Part shown: positions 18,581 to 28,015 of the stretch, piece after piece | Layout: the number at the start of each line of letters is the position of its first letter | Position numbering within the stretch: the stretch's first letter is position 1 | Origin: Gemmatimonadota bacterium | GTDB lineage: Bacteria; JAAXHH01 | Direction: 5' to 3' | DNA length: 35,335 nt | NCBI GenBank assembly: GCA_009835325.1 | Contig: VXWP01000005.1 | Location: 1-35,335 of the forward strand | Translations under genes and position numbers: made by a program | Notes under the pieces: model-generated | Told to the model about the DNA's origin: nothing | Seen by the model: only the letters and a program-made list of their open reading frames with translations | The model's database searches: none

Positions 18581-21500
18581 ATGTCTATAACAATTTCACG
18601 AGCTTTGCGCTTCGCATTCGCTTTCGCGTTAGTGCTCAGCATCTCGACGGAAGCACAGGCGCAGATTTCGCTGGGTAAGATTTCCGGTGTCGTGGTCGAC
18701 AGTGCGACGCGGGAACCACTGCCTGCGGCCAGTGTCCGCGTCGAGGGCACGGTTCTGGGTGCTATGGCGAATGACATGGGCGAATACTTCATTCTGAACG
18801 TACCGCCCGGTTCCTACACCCTGGTGGTGAACGTCATCGGTTATGTCCCGGTGCGTGCCATAGGAACGCAGGTGGATGCCGATATCACCACGACGCTCAA
18901 CTTCGAACTGGAGTCCACGATTCTCGAATCCGCCGAGGCGGTCGAGGTCGTGGCGACCCGGGATCTGGTTGAGAAGAGTCTGACCTCCACCCGGACCATC
19001 GTGCAGGCCGAAGAAATCCAGGCGCTGCCGGTGGTGAATATCGCCGAAGTGGTTCTGACCACCGCGGGCAGCTTCGCCGGCAACCTTCGCGGCGGCCGTC
19101 CCCAGGATCAGCAGACCACCATCGACGGTGCCACGGTGACGGGTCAGCAGAACAACACGGGCCAGGCGTTTACGATCAACCCCTACATGATCCAGGAGCT
19201 TCAGGTCAAGACGGGTACGTTCAACGCCGAGTACGTGAACGCATTGGCCGGCATCACCACGGTGGTGACCCGCGAAGGCGGTTCCAGTTACAACGGTAAC
19301 TTCGAGTACCGTACGCTCGGCCAGAAAGGGCTCAACTGGACCAAGCCGCCCGATCTCGATATCGTTGACGCCTACCGGGCCGGTTCCTGGTCGGAGCAGG
19401 ATCTGCGCGATATCATCCAGGGCGCGATCGACAAGACGAACGCCTTCAACAGCGATCCCGCCCGCGCGGACGACGGTCTCAGGATGCAGGACCCCTTCGA
19501 CGTGCTGGACATGACCGGCGCGCCGGACAGCTGGTCCGCCATCTATAAGCGCGACACCTATTACTGGGATTACGACCGGGTCATTCCCGAACCCGAAGCC
19601 ATCCTCTGGTCCTACCTGACGGACGGCCTGCCGGAAGCCCAGGCAAACAGCGGTGTTGCGGTGAACCGCGACGCTCCGGTGGATCGTTCGTTCCACCTGG
19701 ACAAGTACAACCAGTTCGCCCGGAACAACCGGACGGAGAAGCGCCCGGTCCAGATCGACTTCGGCATGGGCGGTCCGCTGGGCAGCAAGCTGAACTGGTT
19801 CGCTTCAGGCCGTTTCACCGAGAGTTGGGGCCGCAATCCCAATGACTACTCCCGCCTGATGAACACCTTCGTGAAGATGACCTACCGGCCGCGGACCAGC
19901 ATGAAGCTGTCCATGTCCGGACTCATCGAAGACCAGGGATTCTTCAGCAAGAAGGGTCAGCGGAGCACGTCCTACGGCTGGAAGTACAACGCCGATGGTC
20001 TCAACCAGAACTACAACGGCCGTTTCCACTTGAACATGGCGTATACCCATACGCTCAGTCCGCGGACCTTCTACGAGATCCGCTTCAGCCACCTGCGCGA
20101 GTACAACGAACGCTACAATCCCAAGTACGGTAAGGAGCCCCTGCCGGCACTTACTTCCGCGTTCATCAACTCCGTGGGTTACTCGGCACTCGAGGAAGGC
20201 GCCGGAACGCAGGTCCCCTACATCCTGTACGGCGACCAAGCTTACTCTTCGATCGATTTCGGCAACTACTCGAGCGTCCGGCCTTTCAAGACGGACATCA
20301 ACTTCGCCATTACCAGCCAGGTGAACTCGAACCACCAGTTCAAGGGCGGTTTCGGCGTGACGATGAACGACTATGAAGAGAGCACGAGAGGCCCCGCCCG
20401 GGGTAACGCCGTGTCGCTCTTCAACGACCTGAATCTGGACCCGACCGCCAGCACGCTGCCCCTCGCCGGCCGGCAGGCGCACGTGTATCCGGTCGAGTAC
20501 TTCGCGTACATGCAGGACCGGATCGAGTACGGAAGTCTCGTGGTGAACGCAGGGCTGCGGCTGGACATCTTCAACGCCAACGCCAACGCGATCAACCCGT
20601 ACCGTCCGCGTTCAGGTCCGGGTCCGGAGCACGACGATCCGGAATACCGTACGTTGGATCCGTCGATGAAGACGGGTCTGGCGCCGCGCCTGGGTATCTC
20701 CCATCCGATCACGGACCGCGCTGCGCTGCACTATTCGTACGGCATCTTCAACCAGCGCCCGCCGTTGCAGCATCTGTACATGGGCCTGGTTCAGACTTCA
20801 CCGTTCGAGCGTAACCACGGTAATCCGGACCTTCCGTTCCAGAAGTCCACGAACTACGAGATGGGTCTGCAGGCCGAGATCTATCCCGGTTACTACGTGG
20901 ACGTTACCGGTTATTTCCGTGATGCGAACAACCAGCCGCTTACCTGGCTCTTCGCACCGGACGTAGCCTTCATCGGCGGATCGCAACGCGAAGTTTCCAT
21001 CCTGCTTCCGACGTTTGCCCAGGACGCACGGGGACTCGAGTTGTCGGTACGGCGCCAGATGGCCAACCGGTTCTCGGTACGGGCCAACTACACCCTGGCC
21101 TTTACGTCGGATCTGACCACGCCGCAAACCGTCCGCGAACGCGGCGGTGAGACGGTGCTGGTATTCTCCGACTTCGTGGACGGGACGCCGACTCCGGATA
21201 CCTACATCCGCGAGTTCACCGCTAACGATCGACGTCATCGTATTGTCGCGAACCTCCTGCTCGAGCTGCCCTACGGTATCAGCGCTTCTTTCCTGACCAA
21301 GGCTCAGAGCGGCAACCAGTACCGCACGTCCAGCGACCAGGCGATTGATCCGCTCGGTCTGCTTGCTGCTGCGCATCGTTCGCCCTGGACCTGGACGACC
21401 GACCTGTACGCCCAGAAGAATTTCGATCTCGGCAATGTGCGGCTCGGCGTGTTCACCCAGGTCAACAACCTCTTTGACCGGGCGAACATCTATACCGTCG

Positions 21501-21643
21501 CCAGCGCCTCTAACAACGCGGCCGGCGACCGCTGGCAACGCCGCGGCGATCCCGTGGGTCTCGTAGGCGGTCCGGTGGGTGGCATTGGTACGCAGGGCAA
21601 TGGACCACGCGACATCTGGGTGGGTCTCAACTTAGCATGGTAA
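18581..21643 (+). CDS. TonB-dependent receptor with N-terminal CarboxypepD_reg-like domain
   Basis: This 1020-aa outer-membrane protein has a signal peptide cleaved after AQA (residue 27). A CarboxypepD_reg-like beta-sandwich follows (about 33-112; GKISGVVVDSATREPLPAASVRV, GEYFILNVPPGSYTLVV), then a plug domain (about 130-235; RTIVQAEEIQALPV, GRPQDQQTTIDGATV) and a long beta-barrel ending in the aromatic residue Trp. The architecture resembles SusC/RagA-type and related receptors that take up large or complex substrates using TonB energy. No SusD gene is adjacent; the partner is instead a large secreted FN3/FlgD-Ig protein. The substrate is unknown. ATG 18581 has GAGGAG 9 nt upstream. GGT and CGT codons are more frequent than in flanking genes, which may reflect high expression. 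Confidence 0.9.
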   Translation: MSITISRALRFAFAFALVLSISTEAQAQISLGKISGVVVDSATREPLPAASVRVEGTVLGAMANDMGEYFILNVPPGSYTLVVNVIGYVPVRAIGTQVDADITTTLNFELESTILESAEAVEVVATRDLVEKSLTSTRTIVQAEEIQALPVVNIAEVVLTTAGSFAGNLRGGRPQDQQTTIDGATVTGQQNNTGQAFTINPYMIQELQVKTGTFNAEYVNALAGITTVVTREGGSSYNGNFEYRTLGQKGLNWTKPPDLDIVDAYRAGSWSEQDLRDIIQGAIDKTNAFNSDPARADDGLRMQDPFDVLDMTGAPDSWSAIYKRDTYYWDYDRVIPEPEAILWSYLTDGLPEAQANSGVAVNRDAPVDRSFHLDKYNQFARNNRTEKRPVQIDFGMGGPLGSKLNWFASGRFTESWGRNPNDYSRLMNTFVKMTYRPRTSMKLSMSGLIEDQGFFSKKGQRSTSYGWKYNADGLNQNYNGRFHLNMAYTHTLSPRTFYEIRFSHLREYNERYNPKYGKEPLPALTSAFINSVGYSALEEGAGTQVPYILYGDQAYSSIDFGNYSSVRPFKTDINFAITSQVNSNHQFKGGFGVTMNDYEESTRGPARGNAVSLFNDLNLDPTASTLPLAGRQAHVYPVEYFAYMQDRIEYGSLVVNAGLRLDIFNANANAINPYRPRSGPGPEHDDPEYRTLDPSMKTGLAPRLGISHPITDRAALHYSYGIFNQRPPLQHLYMGLVQTSPFERNHGNPDLPFQKSTNYEMGLQAEIYPGYYVDVTGYFRDANNQPLTWLFAPDVAFIGGSQREVSILLPTFAQDARGLELSVRRQMANRFSVRANYTLAFTSDLTTPQTVRERGGETVLVFSDFVDGTPTPDTYIREFTANDRRHRIVANLLLELPYGISASFLTKAQSGNQYRTSSDQAIDPLGLLAAAHRSPWTWTTDLYAQKNFDLGNVRLGVFTQVNNLFDRANIYTVASASNNAAGDRWQRRGDPVGLVGGPVGGIGTQGNGPRDIWVGLNLAW

Positions 21644-21650
21644 ACCCAAC

Positions 21651-21685
21651 GCGGGAAGGCGCGCATCTACCGCGCGTCTTCCCGC
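21651..21685 (+). other. Intercistronic stem-loop after the TonB receptor gene
   Basis: A 14-bp arm (21651-21664) pairs with 21672-21685 through a 7-nt loop with one G-T pair. No T-run follows, so it is more likely an mRNA-stabilising or processing structure than a terminator. Confidence 0.55.
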
Positions 21686-21732
21686 AACGTTGGCGGCGTT
21701 CGCGGAACGTTGCCGGCATAAGGAGGTTCATT

Positions 21733-24700
21733 TTGAAGAAATGGCGTCGATACGTTACAGCCGGAGCGTTGGTGCTTTCTTCGGCGGCAATCCTTGGGAC
21801 AGCATCATATCTCACGGCTTTGCCGGACGCCCCGGCAAACTCCGCGACGGCTCAGGGAGTTCCGGTTCCCCATGAGCTCGGCGTGGGTGAAAGACAGGAT
21901 GCCTATATCGGTGGTCAGACCTATATGGCCGTCATGAATTCGGAACTGACCGATACCTACACCGGTTGGGGTTGGCGTGGGTCCGGCCGTTCCATGAGTC
22001 CGACGATGGGCTATCCTTCGTACACCTTCCCGGCGGGCGGGTTGGACGCGCCGCTGTGGGCGTCGGCCTTCGGCATCACGGCCTATCTGCCTGACGCCGT
22101 GGCCGGTATGCCTGCAAGCCGTGCCGAAGGTGCTTTCGTAGGTACGAACAACGTATACCGGGCTCCGCCTCACCAGCGTGAGAATCCGCCCGCGGGCTTC
22201 TGGTCCGATCAGGGCGGTATGCAAAGCCCCGGTTTTGGTGGCGGCACCGTGGGCCCCGGTGGATACCGCGAGCCCTTCATCACGGAAGCTACCTTCAATA
22301 CGAACGCCGGTATTCGAATCCTGCGTCAGTCGTACAGCTTCAGCTACGGCTACGGACATACGAATGACTTCATCCTGCTGCGTCATGTATTGAACACGCA
22401 TGGCGATGTGGATGTGAATACCGATAACAGTCCGGAATTAAACGGAGCCACGGTCAAGAACTTCCTGATCATCTTCAACTACGACTTCGATATTCCATGG
22501 ACGAACAATCCCCTCCTTACGGGCGGGGCGATCGGCGGTGGTACCGGTGGCGACGATAAGCAGCCGCCCGCCATGTTCAGCCGCGTGATGCCTCTCGCCG
22601 TACCGGAAGGGCTGATCAATTCGGGCCGTTACAACCAGGCGCCTTACAGCGACCGGTTCTATTCGGGCCTGGTCACCATGTTCGACGAGGACAATCCTGG
22701 ACATCCGGGTATCGATTCCTACGTGTGGAATACGACCAACGGTAACTTCAATCCGTTGCACGTGGGCGAAGCCTCCCTGATGATCCTCGAGGGTTCCGGC
22801 GACGACGATGCGCTTGGTGACACGAACAACGTCGCGGCGCTGGATATCTACGATGCGCCGTCCGTCGGCCTGTTCAACACCCACGAATGGTGGATCGCCG
22901 ACTTGAGAGGCGTGTTCGGCTGGTACGAGGGCTCGCTTACCAAGTACCTCGAGAACAAGAAGGTCAACGTTCCGGGCGGAAGCAGTGCGCCGCATCCGGA
23001 TCTCTTCACCAGCGGTGCGCCGCTTGGCAGAACGACCGATATCAGCACCTGGACCGCCAAGACGCAGCCAGGTGGATCGGCCGAGGGCATGGGCCTGTTG
23101 TGGGGCGACCCGCGTAACCTGACCCAGCCCGGCAATCCCGGTATAGCTCAGGGTGTGCAGTCTGGTCAGTATGACAGCTTTACGCTCTTCGATCTCGACG
23201 GCGTGTTCAGGGGCATCGTGCCCGATCCGTACAACGGAAGCGACACGAAGGAAGAGACCTCGGGCGCCGGTTGCATCCGGAACGCCCTGGGGTGGGGTCC
23301 CTACACCAAGGCGCCCGGCGAAGATCTGACCATCTGGCATGTTGACCTCATCGGCGCCGGCAAGGATGGCGCTTATGACGTGTACCTCCGCGCTATGGAC
23401 GTCTGGATGCAGCGGAAGTACAACATGGCGAACAATACGTACTACTGGGACGGCTCCAATGATCGTACCATCCCCATGTACAACGCCGATGGTTCCGTAA
23501 TGCGGGACGGCGACGGCGCGGTCATGTCGCAGACCATCAACTTCGGTCGCAGCGCAGCCAGCGGCACGCTGTTCCACCCGCCTCCGCCTCCTACCCTGTC
23601 GGTCTTCCCGACCGCCAACGGTACGATCGCGCTGGCGTGGGCTAACAATGCGGAAACGGCCATTGATCCGGGCCGGGGCACCGCGGACTTCGCGAAGTAT
23701 CGCGTGTACCGCGCTTCCGGTTTCATTGATCAGTTCCCGACCGCTACAGTAGCCCATGATGTCGGTTACAACAGTACGGTGATTCCGCCGAACCTTGGCC
23801 TGAGCGACGGCGCCGCACCGGTCACGGACGTAACCGATCCGACGAGTGCCGCGGTGAAGCAGGGCCATCCCTACGCCCGGTTCATCCATGAAGGGCTGAC
23901 GCTCGGCGCCGATTACAACATCGGCCGGGTATACGACTTCGTGGCCGACGACCTGGTGAAGCGCTTCGCGGCGCCGAACTTCTCCGGTCCGTATGTCCAG
24001 ATCGCTGAATTCGGCGGCGGTGGCGGAAATCAGACCAACAGTCTGAATCCGCCGGAATCCGTTTCCTATCCGAACCCGTATCCGGCTGGCAACAGGCTGC
24101 CGGGTTTCGAGGATGATTTCATCGAAACCAAGCCGAGTTCGGCACAGATCGTCGAAGCGAACAATGCACTGGGCGCTACGACGGCTATCGCCACCAGCTT
24201 CTCGGATCGCTATCCGGATGCCATCGGATCCGGCGATGCGCAGATTACCAGTGTCGGCGGTATTCCCACGGATCCCCGACTGGTCGGCAAGAGCGGTTAT
24301 ATGTTCGAAGATCGTTCCGTGCTGATCGGTTTCAGCTACTGGTACTACGTAGCCTCGGTGGATAACGAAAGCGCGCAACAGCACGATTTCGATAACTACG
24401 TGGCCGATCAGGGTTCTACGCAGCGCGTGATCACCCGTACGATCAACGGGCTCGAGAGTTTTTACACGATGAACGCGAACGGTACGGACGGACGCTGGCA
24501 CGGCCAGTATCCGTACCGGGGTTTGACGGTGGGACCGCAGGTACCGGGACAGGATGTTATCCCGACTACCGTGATCCGTAACGAGGTTGTGGGCGGTGTG
24601 GCCGAATTCGAGAATCTGATCACGGTCGCGCCCAACCCCTTCGTCTTCCAGGCCCAGTGGGATCTGGCAACGAAGTCGCAAACCGTCAAGTTCTTCAACG

Positions 24701-24924
24701 CTCCGGTACCGTCCCGCATCACGATCTTCGATGCGGCCGGCCTGCTGGTGAAGCAGTTCTCCGTGCCGGGTGACCAGACCACGACGATCGGTGGTGTGAC
24801 GGACTGGGATCTGAAGAATGATTCCAACGTACCGGTTTCCAGCGGTCTGTATATCATCGTGGTAGAAGCCGAGATCGGTGGCGTGGACTACGCGAAAACA
24901 CTGAAACTCTACGTCCGGCGGTAA
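21733..24924 (+). CDS. Large exported protein with FN3-like and C-terminal FlgD-type Ig domain
   Basis: I start this 1063-aa protein at TTG 21733 because AGGAGG lies 6 nt upstream and a signal sequence follows at once (KKWRRYVTAGALVLSSAAIL, likely cut near ATA40). An upstream ATG at 21637 overlaps the receptor gene. The first 600 residues are Gly/Asn/aromatic-rich with no domain I recognise. A fibronectin III-like region begins near 617 (PPPPTLSVFPTANGTIALAW). The last 100 residues (VAPNPFVF, ITIFDAAGLLVKQF, WDLKNDSNVPVSSGLYIIVV) form a FlgD-type Ig or T9SS-like C-terminal domain, which suggests surface sorting or anchoring. It sits between a TonB receptor and a PorV-like barrel and may be their surface partner. 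Confidence 0.85.
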   Translation: MKKWRRYVTAGALVLSSAAILGTASYLTALPDAPANSATAQGVPVPHELGVGERQDAYIGGQTYMAVMNSELTDTYTGWGWRGSGRSMSPTMGYPSYTFPAGGLDAPLWASAFGITAYLPDAVAGMPASRAEGAFVGTNNVYRAPPHQRENPPAGFWSDQGGMQSPGFGGGTVGPGGYREPFITEATFNTNAGIRILRQSYSFSYGYGHTNDFILLRHVLNTHGDVDVNTDNSPELNGATVKNFLIIFNYDFDIPWTNNPLLTGGAIGGGTGGDDKQPPAMFSRVMPLAVPEGLINSGRYNQAPYSDRFYSGLVTMFDEDNPGHPGIDSYVWNTTNGNFNPLHVGEASLMILEGSGDDDALGDTNNVAALDIYDAPSVGLFNTHEWWIADLRGVFGWYEGSLTKYLENKKVNVPGGSSAPHPDLFTSGAPLGRTTDISTWTAKTQPGGSAEGMGLLWGDPRNLTQPGNPGIAQGVQSGQYDSFTLFDLDGVFRGIVPDPYNGSDTKEETSGAGCIRNALGWGPYTKAPGEDLTIWHVDLIGAGKDGAYDVYLRAMDVWMQRKYNMANNTYYWDGSNDRTIPMYNADGSVMRDGDGAVMSQTINFGRSAASGTLFHPPPPPTLSVFPTANGTIALAWANNAETAIDPGRGTADFAKYRVYRASGFIDQFPTATVAHDVGYNSTVIPPNLGLSDGAAPVTDVTDPTSAAVKQGHPYARFIHEGLTLGADYNIGRVYDFVADDLVKRFAAPNFSGPYVQIAEFGGGGGNQTNSLNPPESVSYPNPYPAGNRLPGFEDDFIETKPSSAQIVEANNALGATTAIATSFSDRYPDAIGSGDAQITSVGGIPTDPRLVGKSGYMFEDRSVLIGFSYWYYVASVDNESAQQHDFDNYVADQGSTQRVITRTINGLESFYTMNANGTDGRWHGQYPYRGLTVGPQVPGQDVIPTTVIRNEVVGGVAEFENLITVAPNPFVFQAQWDLATKSQTVKFFNAPVPSRITIFDAAGLLVKQFSVPGDQTTTIGGVTDWDLKNDSNVPVSSGLYIIVVEAEIGGVDYAKTLKLYVRR

Positions 24925-24940
24925 ACTGCGGTTACGTCCT

Positions 24941-24969
24941 GCGCCATGGGCCATGACCGGCCATGGCGC
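24941..24969 (+). other. Intercistronic stem-loop before the PorV-like gene
   Basis: GCGCCATGG (24941-24949) and CCATGGCGC (24961-24969) form a perfect 9-bp stem with an 11-nt loop and no T-run. It is the second of three stem-loops that follow the genes of this cluster. Confidence 0.55.
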
Positions 24970-24998
24970 GGGGCGGTCCGATTCAGGGAGGTTTTCTA

Positions 24999-25982
24999 AT
25001 GAAAGTATTGTTTCGCTGGGGCGTGGTCACCGGACTCCTGCTGGCACTGTCAGCACCGGTACATGCTCAGGTTTCCAAAAGTGGAACCGCCGCGACGAAG
25101 TTTCTGACGCTGGATGCTAGCGCCCGTGTCGCGGGTGTTGGATCCTCCGCCACGTCCTATACGGATCTGGGCGCGTTCTCGGCACTGACGAACCAGGCTA
25201 CCATGGTGTTCGTCGAGGGCAGGGGCGCGGTCGGCGTTTCCTATGCACCGTATTTCGCGGAAATGACCGTGTTCAGCGCAGGTCTCGTTTGGAATCTCGG
25301 CGACAACGGGGCGGTGGGTGTGAGTGTGCATTCGTTGCTTTCGGGCGACATACCTTATACCACCTCTGGAGATCCGACGGGTCAATTCGCCAACCAGGGC
25401 CAGAACTTCAACGTGACGGACCTGGCCATCGGTCCGAGCTATGCGCGTCGTCTGACGGATTCTTTCGCAGTCGGTGGATCGCTTAAGTACGTGTCGGAAG
25501 GCACGAGCGGCGCCGGAGACGATGACCGTACCAGCACGGCGGTTGCGGTCGACGTGGGCACCATCTATACGACGGATTTCCGCAATTTCCGTATTGGCGC
25601 CTCGTTCCAGAACTTCGGTCCGGACATGCAATTCATCGAAGAGTCGAGCGCTCGCGATCAGTTGCCCACGACGTTCCGTATCGGTTTTGCCATTGAACCG
25701 ACCGAACTGCCGGTGGGCAGCATAATGACCAGCGCCGAACTCTGGAAGCTCCGCGAGTTCGATTCCGTGCTCAATCTCGGTATCGAGTGGTGGGTGAACG
25801 ACTACATCGCGGGCCGGGTAGGCTGGAAAGCCGGATACAGCGGCGGCCAGGACGAAGGCGTTTCCGCTGGTGCCGGTCTCCGGTTCAGCCAGGGTGAATT
25901 GAGTCTCAACGTTGATTACGCGTATACGCAGTATGAACTTCTGGACGATCTGCATCGCGTGTCCGTCGGCGTGGGCTTCTAA
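24999..25982 (+). CDS. PorV/PorQ-family outer-membrane beta-barrel protein
   Basis: This 327-aa protein has a signal peptide (MKVLFRWGVVTGLLLALSAP, cleavage after VHA near residue 25) and the family opening TKFLTLDASARVAGVGSSATSYTDLGAF. Alternating beta strands follow to a terminal Phe (SVGVGF), as in barrels inserted by BamA. PorV/PorQ proteins act in type IX secretion in Bacteroidota, but relatives in other phyla lack the full system and their role is unclear. No other T9SS gene is seen in this window. ATG 24999 has GGAGG 8 nt upstream; a longer frame from 24963 runs through the stem-loop and lacks a ribosome site. Confidence 0.85.
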   Translation: MKVLFRWGVVTGLLLALSAPVHAQVSKSGTAATKFLTLDASARVAGVGSSATSYTDLGAFSALTNQATMVFVEGRGAVGVSYAPYFAEMTVFSAGLVWNLGDNGAVGVSVHSLLSGDIPYTTSGDPTGQFANQGQNFNVTDLAIGPSYARRLTDSFAVGGSLKYVSEGTSGAGDDDRTSTAVAVDVGTIYTTDFRNFRIGASFQNFGPDMQFIEESSARDQLPTTFRIGFAIEPTELPVGSIMTSAELWKLREFDSVLNLGIEWWVNDYIAGRVGWKAGYSGGQDEGVSAGAGLRFSQGELSLNVDYAYTQYELLDDLHRVSVGVGF

Positions 25983-26035
25983 ACATCAAGCCAGGAAGTA
26001 CCGATGGATGTAAGCATTATCGTTTGAAGCACCAG

Positions 26036-26071
26036 GAGAATCCCTCAGTCCGTTCGATGAGGGATTCTCTT
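26036..26071 (+). terminator. Terminator-like hairpin after the outer-membrane gene cluster
   Basis: GAGAATCCCTCA (26036-26047) and TGAGGGATTCTC (26058-26069) form a perfect 12-bp stem with a 10-nt loop, followed by only TTATGTT. It probably ends most transcripts of the TonB-PorV cluster, but with this poor T-run it could let some polymerase through into the cytochrome operon. Confidence 0.65.
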
Positions 26072-26097
26072 ATGTTGTGAGAGAATCGGGGAATTCA

Positions 26098-28005
26098 ATG
26101 AAGTTGAACGGACTGACCGGATACAGGCAGTTGGTGAGGGTTTTCGTGATCGGATGCATCGCGGCCGCCGGAGCGTTGACCGGTCTGGAAGCCAGGGGCC
26201 AGGTCCTGCAGTTGAGCGGCATCGTCATCGATGGAAAAGACCCTGTACCGGATGTCCGCGTGCGGGAACACGGGAAACCGGATTTCGTGCTTACCGATTC
26301 CGAGGGAAGGTTTACCCTGAACATCATTGAAGAACCCGTGCAGCATTACGCGGTAACGGCAGGCAAGGAAGGCTGGTTGAACGGCGGGGTCATGGTAGAT
26401 CCCAAAACATCATATACGACGATCGTATTGCAAAAAGTACCCGAAGAGAAAGACGACGCCTACAATTTCATCACCCCCCACAAATCGTTGGTCGATCTTC
26501 GTGAGGATCCGGAAGAACTGGAACGACTGCGCACGCAATCCCACACGGGATTCGAAGAGGGGTGCAATCTATGCCATTTCGAACCGACCTGCTATCTCTG
26601 CCATAGAGACCTCTACGATCAGTGGAGTACTTCCCAGCACGCGAAAGGCGTGACCAATCCGTGGACGTTGAACCTATACGACGGTACGGACGCGGACGGG
26701 AATGAAAACGTGGGACCTGGTTTCCGGCTGGATTTTCCCGACGAAGCCGGAGAGTGCGCCGATTGCCACGCTCCGTCGGCCGCCGTGCAAGCGCCGGGTC
26801 ATACCGACCTGAAGGTCGTGTACAACCGTTCGCTGGCCTATCCGACCGTCCAGGACTACAAGACGCTTGAACGCATGGAGTACGAAAAAATGGCCGGTTC
26901 GGTCGACGGCGCGGGGATACATTGCGATTTCTGCCACAAGATTCAGCACGTGGAGGTCAATGACCATGCGGGCGTGAACGGATCGATCACCCTGAACCTG
27001 GTGGCCATGGAAGAGGAACGGCAGGCCCGGCTCATCAAGGGGAAGTTCCCGCCGATCTTCGTCTACGGACCCTATGACGACGTCATCAACTTCACCCCCT
27101 TGCCGGGTTCAACCAATACCTCGCCCATGGTGGCGAGCTACAATCCGCAATACACGAGCAGCGACTACTGCTCTGCCTGCCATCAACATAAGAACAAGCA
27201 CGGCCTTCCGTTCATGGATACGTACCGGGAATGGAAGGAGAGTCCCTATTCCGCCATGGGCATCGAGTGCCAGGACTGCCACATGGAGCCCGATTCCGAC
27301 GGTTTCACCTTTGGTTCTTTCGTAAACGGCGACGCGGAGAAGTTCTGGACACCCATCGGATACCGGGACCCGACCACCGTTAAGACGCACGGGTTCCCCG
27401 GGGCCACGGAAGAGCTCCTGCCGAACGCCGCCACCCTGGCCATCGACGCCGTTGTTTCAGGCGGCCTGCTGACGGTGACCGTGGACGTGCGCAACGTCAA
27501 TACCGGCCATCACATCCCGTCGGGGATCACCATCAGGAACATGCTGTTGCTCGTGACGCCCGTGCTGGCGAATGGCGATACCCTGCGTTACGTTGGGGAC
27601 CAGCGCGTACCGTCCTACGGCGGCGAAGGCGACCTGGCCGAAGGAAACTACGCGGGCTACCCGGGCAAGGGATTCGCCCTGGTTTTCGGTGACGACGAAG
27701 GCAACACCCACGTCATGGACTGGCAGGCGACCCGCATCGTTGAAGACACGAGGATCAAGGCGCGCGAGGCGGATCGCTCCGTGTATTCCTTCGAAGTCCC
27801 GTCGGATGTCGATCGCGTGGATATCCATACCGATCTGATTTACAGAAGAGCGTTCAAGCCGCTGGCTGATCTCAAGAAGTGGACGCAGAAAGACATGGCC
27901 GTGGCTTCGGACGTCACCACGGTAAGGCCGGTTGGACAACTGGAAGTTTCCACGCCTTCGAAAGGACTGAGCCTCCGAGATCGTCTCAGATCCTACTTCG
28001 ACTGA
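26098..28005 (+). CDS. Hexaheme c-type cytochrome with N-terminal CarboxypepD_reg-like domain
   Basis: This is a 635-aa exported protein. A hydrophobic signal (about residues 12-32) is followed by a CarboxypepD_reg-like domain (about 38-112; VLQLSGIVIDGKDPVPDVRV, LTDSEGRFTLNI). Six CxxCH heme sites follow: C156-H160 (CNLCH), C165-H169 (CYLCH), C220-H224 (CADCH), C276-H280 (CDFCH), C358-H362 (CSACH) and C391-H395 (CQDCH). The remaining 240 residues look beta-rich and heme-free (TVDVRNVNTGHHIPSGITIR). Multiheme cytochromes shuttle electrons or carry redox active sites in the periplasm or on the surface; no specific enzyme signature is evident to me. ATG 26098 has GGGGA about 5 nt upstream. It is the first gene of a tight five-gene set, 10 nt before the TPR gene. 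Confidence 0.9.
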   Translation: MKLNGLTGYRQLVRVFVIGCIAAAGALTGLEARGQVLQLSGIVIDGKDPVPDVRVREHGKPDFVLTDSEGRFTLNIIEEPVQHYAVTAGKEGWLNGGVMVDPKTSYTTIVLQKVPEEKDDAYNFITPHKSLVDLREDPEELERLRTQSHTGFEEGCNLCHFEPTCYLCHRDLYDQWSTSQHAKGVTNPWTLNLYDGTDADGNENVGPGFRLDFPDEAGECADCHAPSAAVQAPGHTDLKVVYNRSLAYPTVQDYKTLERMEYEKMAGSVDGAGIHCDFCHKIQHVEVNDHAGVNGSITLNLVAMEEERQARLIKGKFPPIFVYGPYDDVINFTPLPGSTNTSPMVASYNPQYTSSDYCSACHQHKNKHGLPFMDTYREWKESPYSAMGIECQDCHMEPDSDGFTFGSFVNGDAEKFWTPIGYRDPTTVKTHGFPGATEELLPNAATLAIDAVVSGGLLTVTVDVRNVNTGHHIPSGITIRNMLLLVTPVLANGDTLRYVGDQRVPSYGGEGDLAEGNYAGYPGKGFALVFGDDEGNTHVMDWQATRIVEDTRIKAREADRSVYSFEVPSDVDRVDIHTDLIYRRAFKPLADLKKWTQKDMAVASDVTTVRPVGQLEVSTPSKGLSLRDRLRSYFD

Positions 28006-28015
28006 CGGGTACGGA

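Noticed and set aside
22438-24954. 838-codon minus-strand frame antisense to the FlgD-Ig protein
   Set aside because: No motif or ribosome site, and it mirrors the third-position bias of the gene on the other strand.
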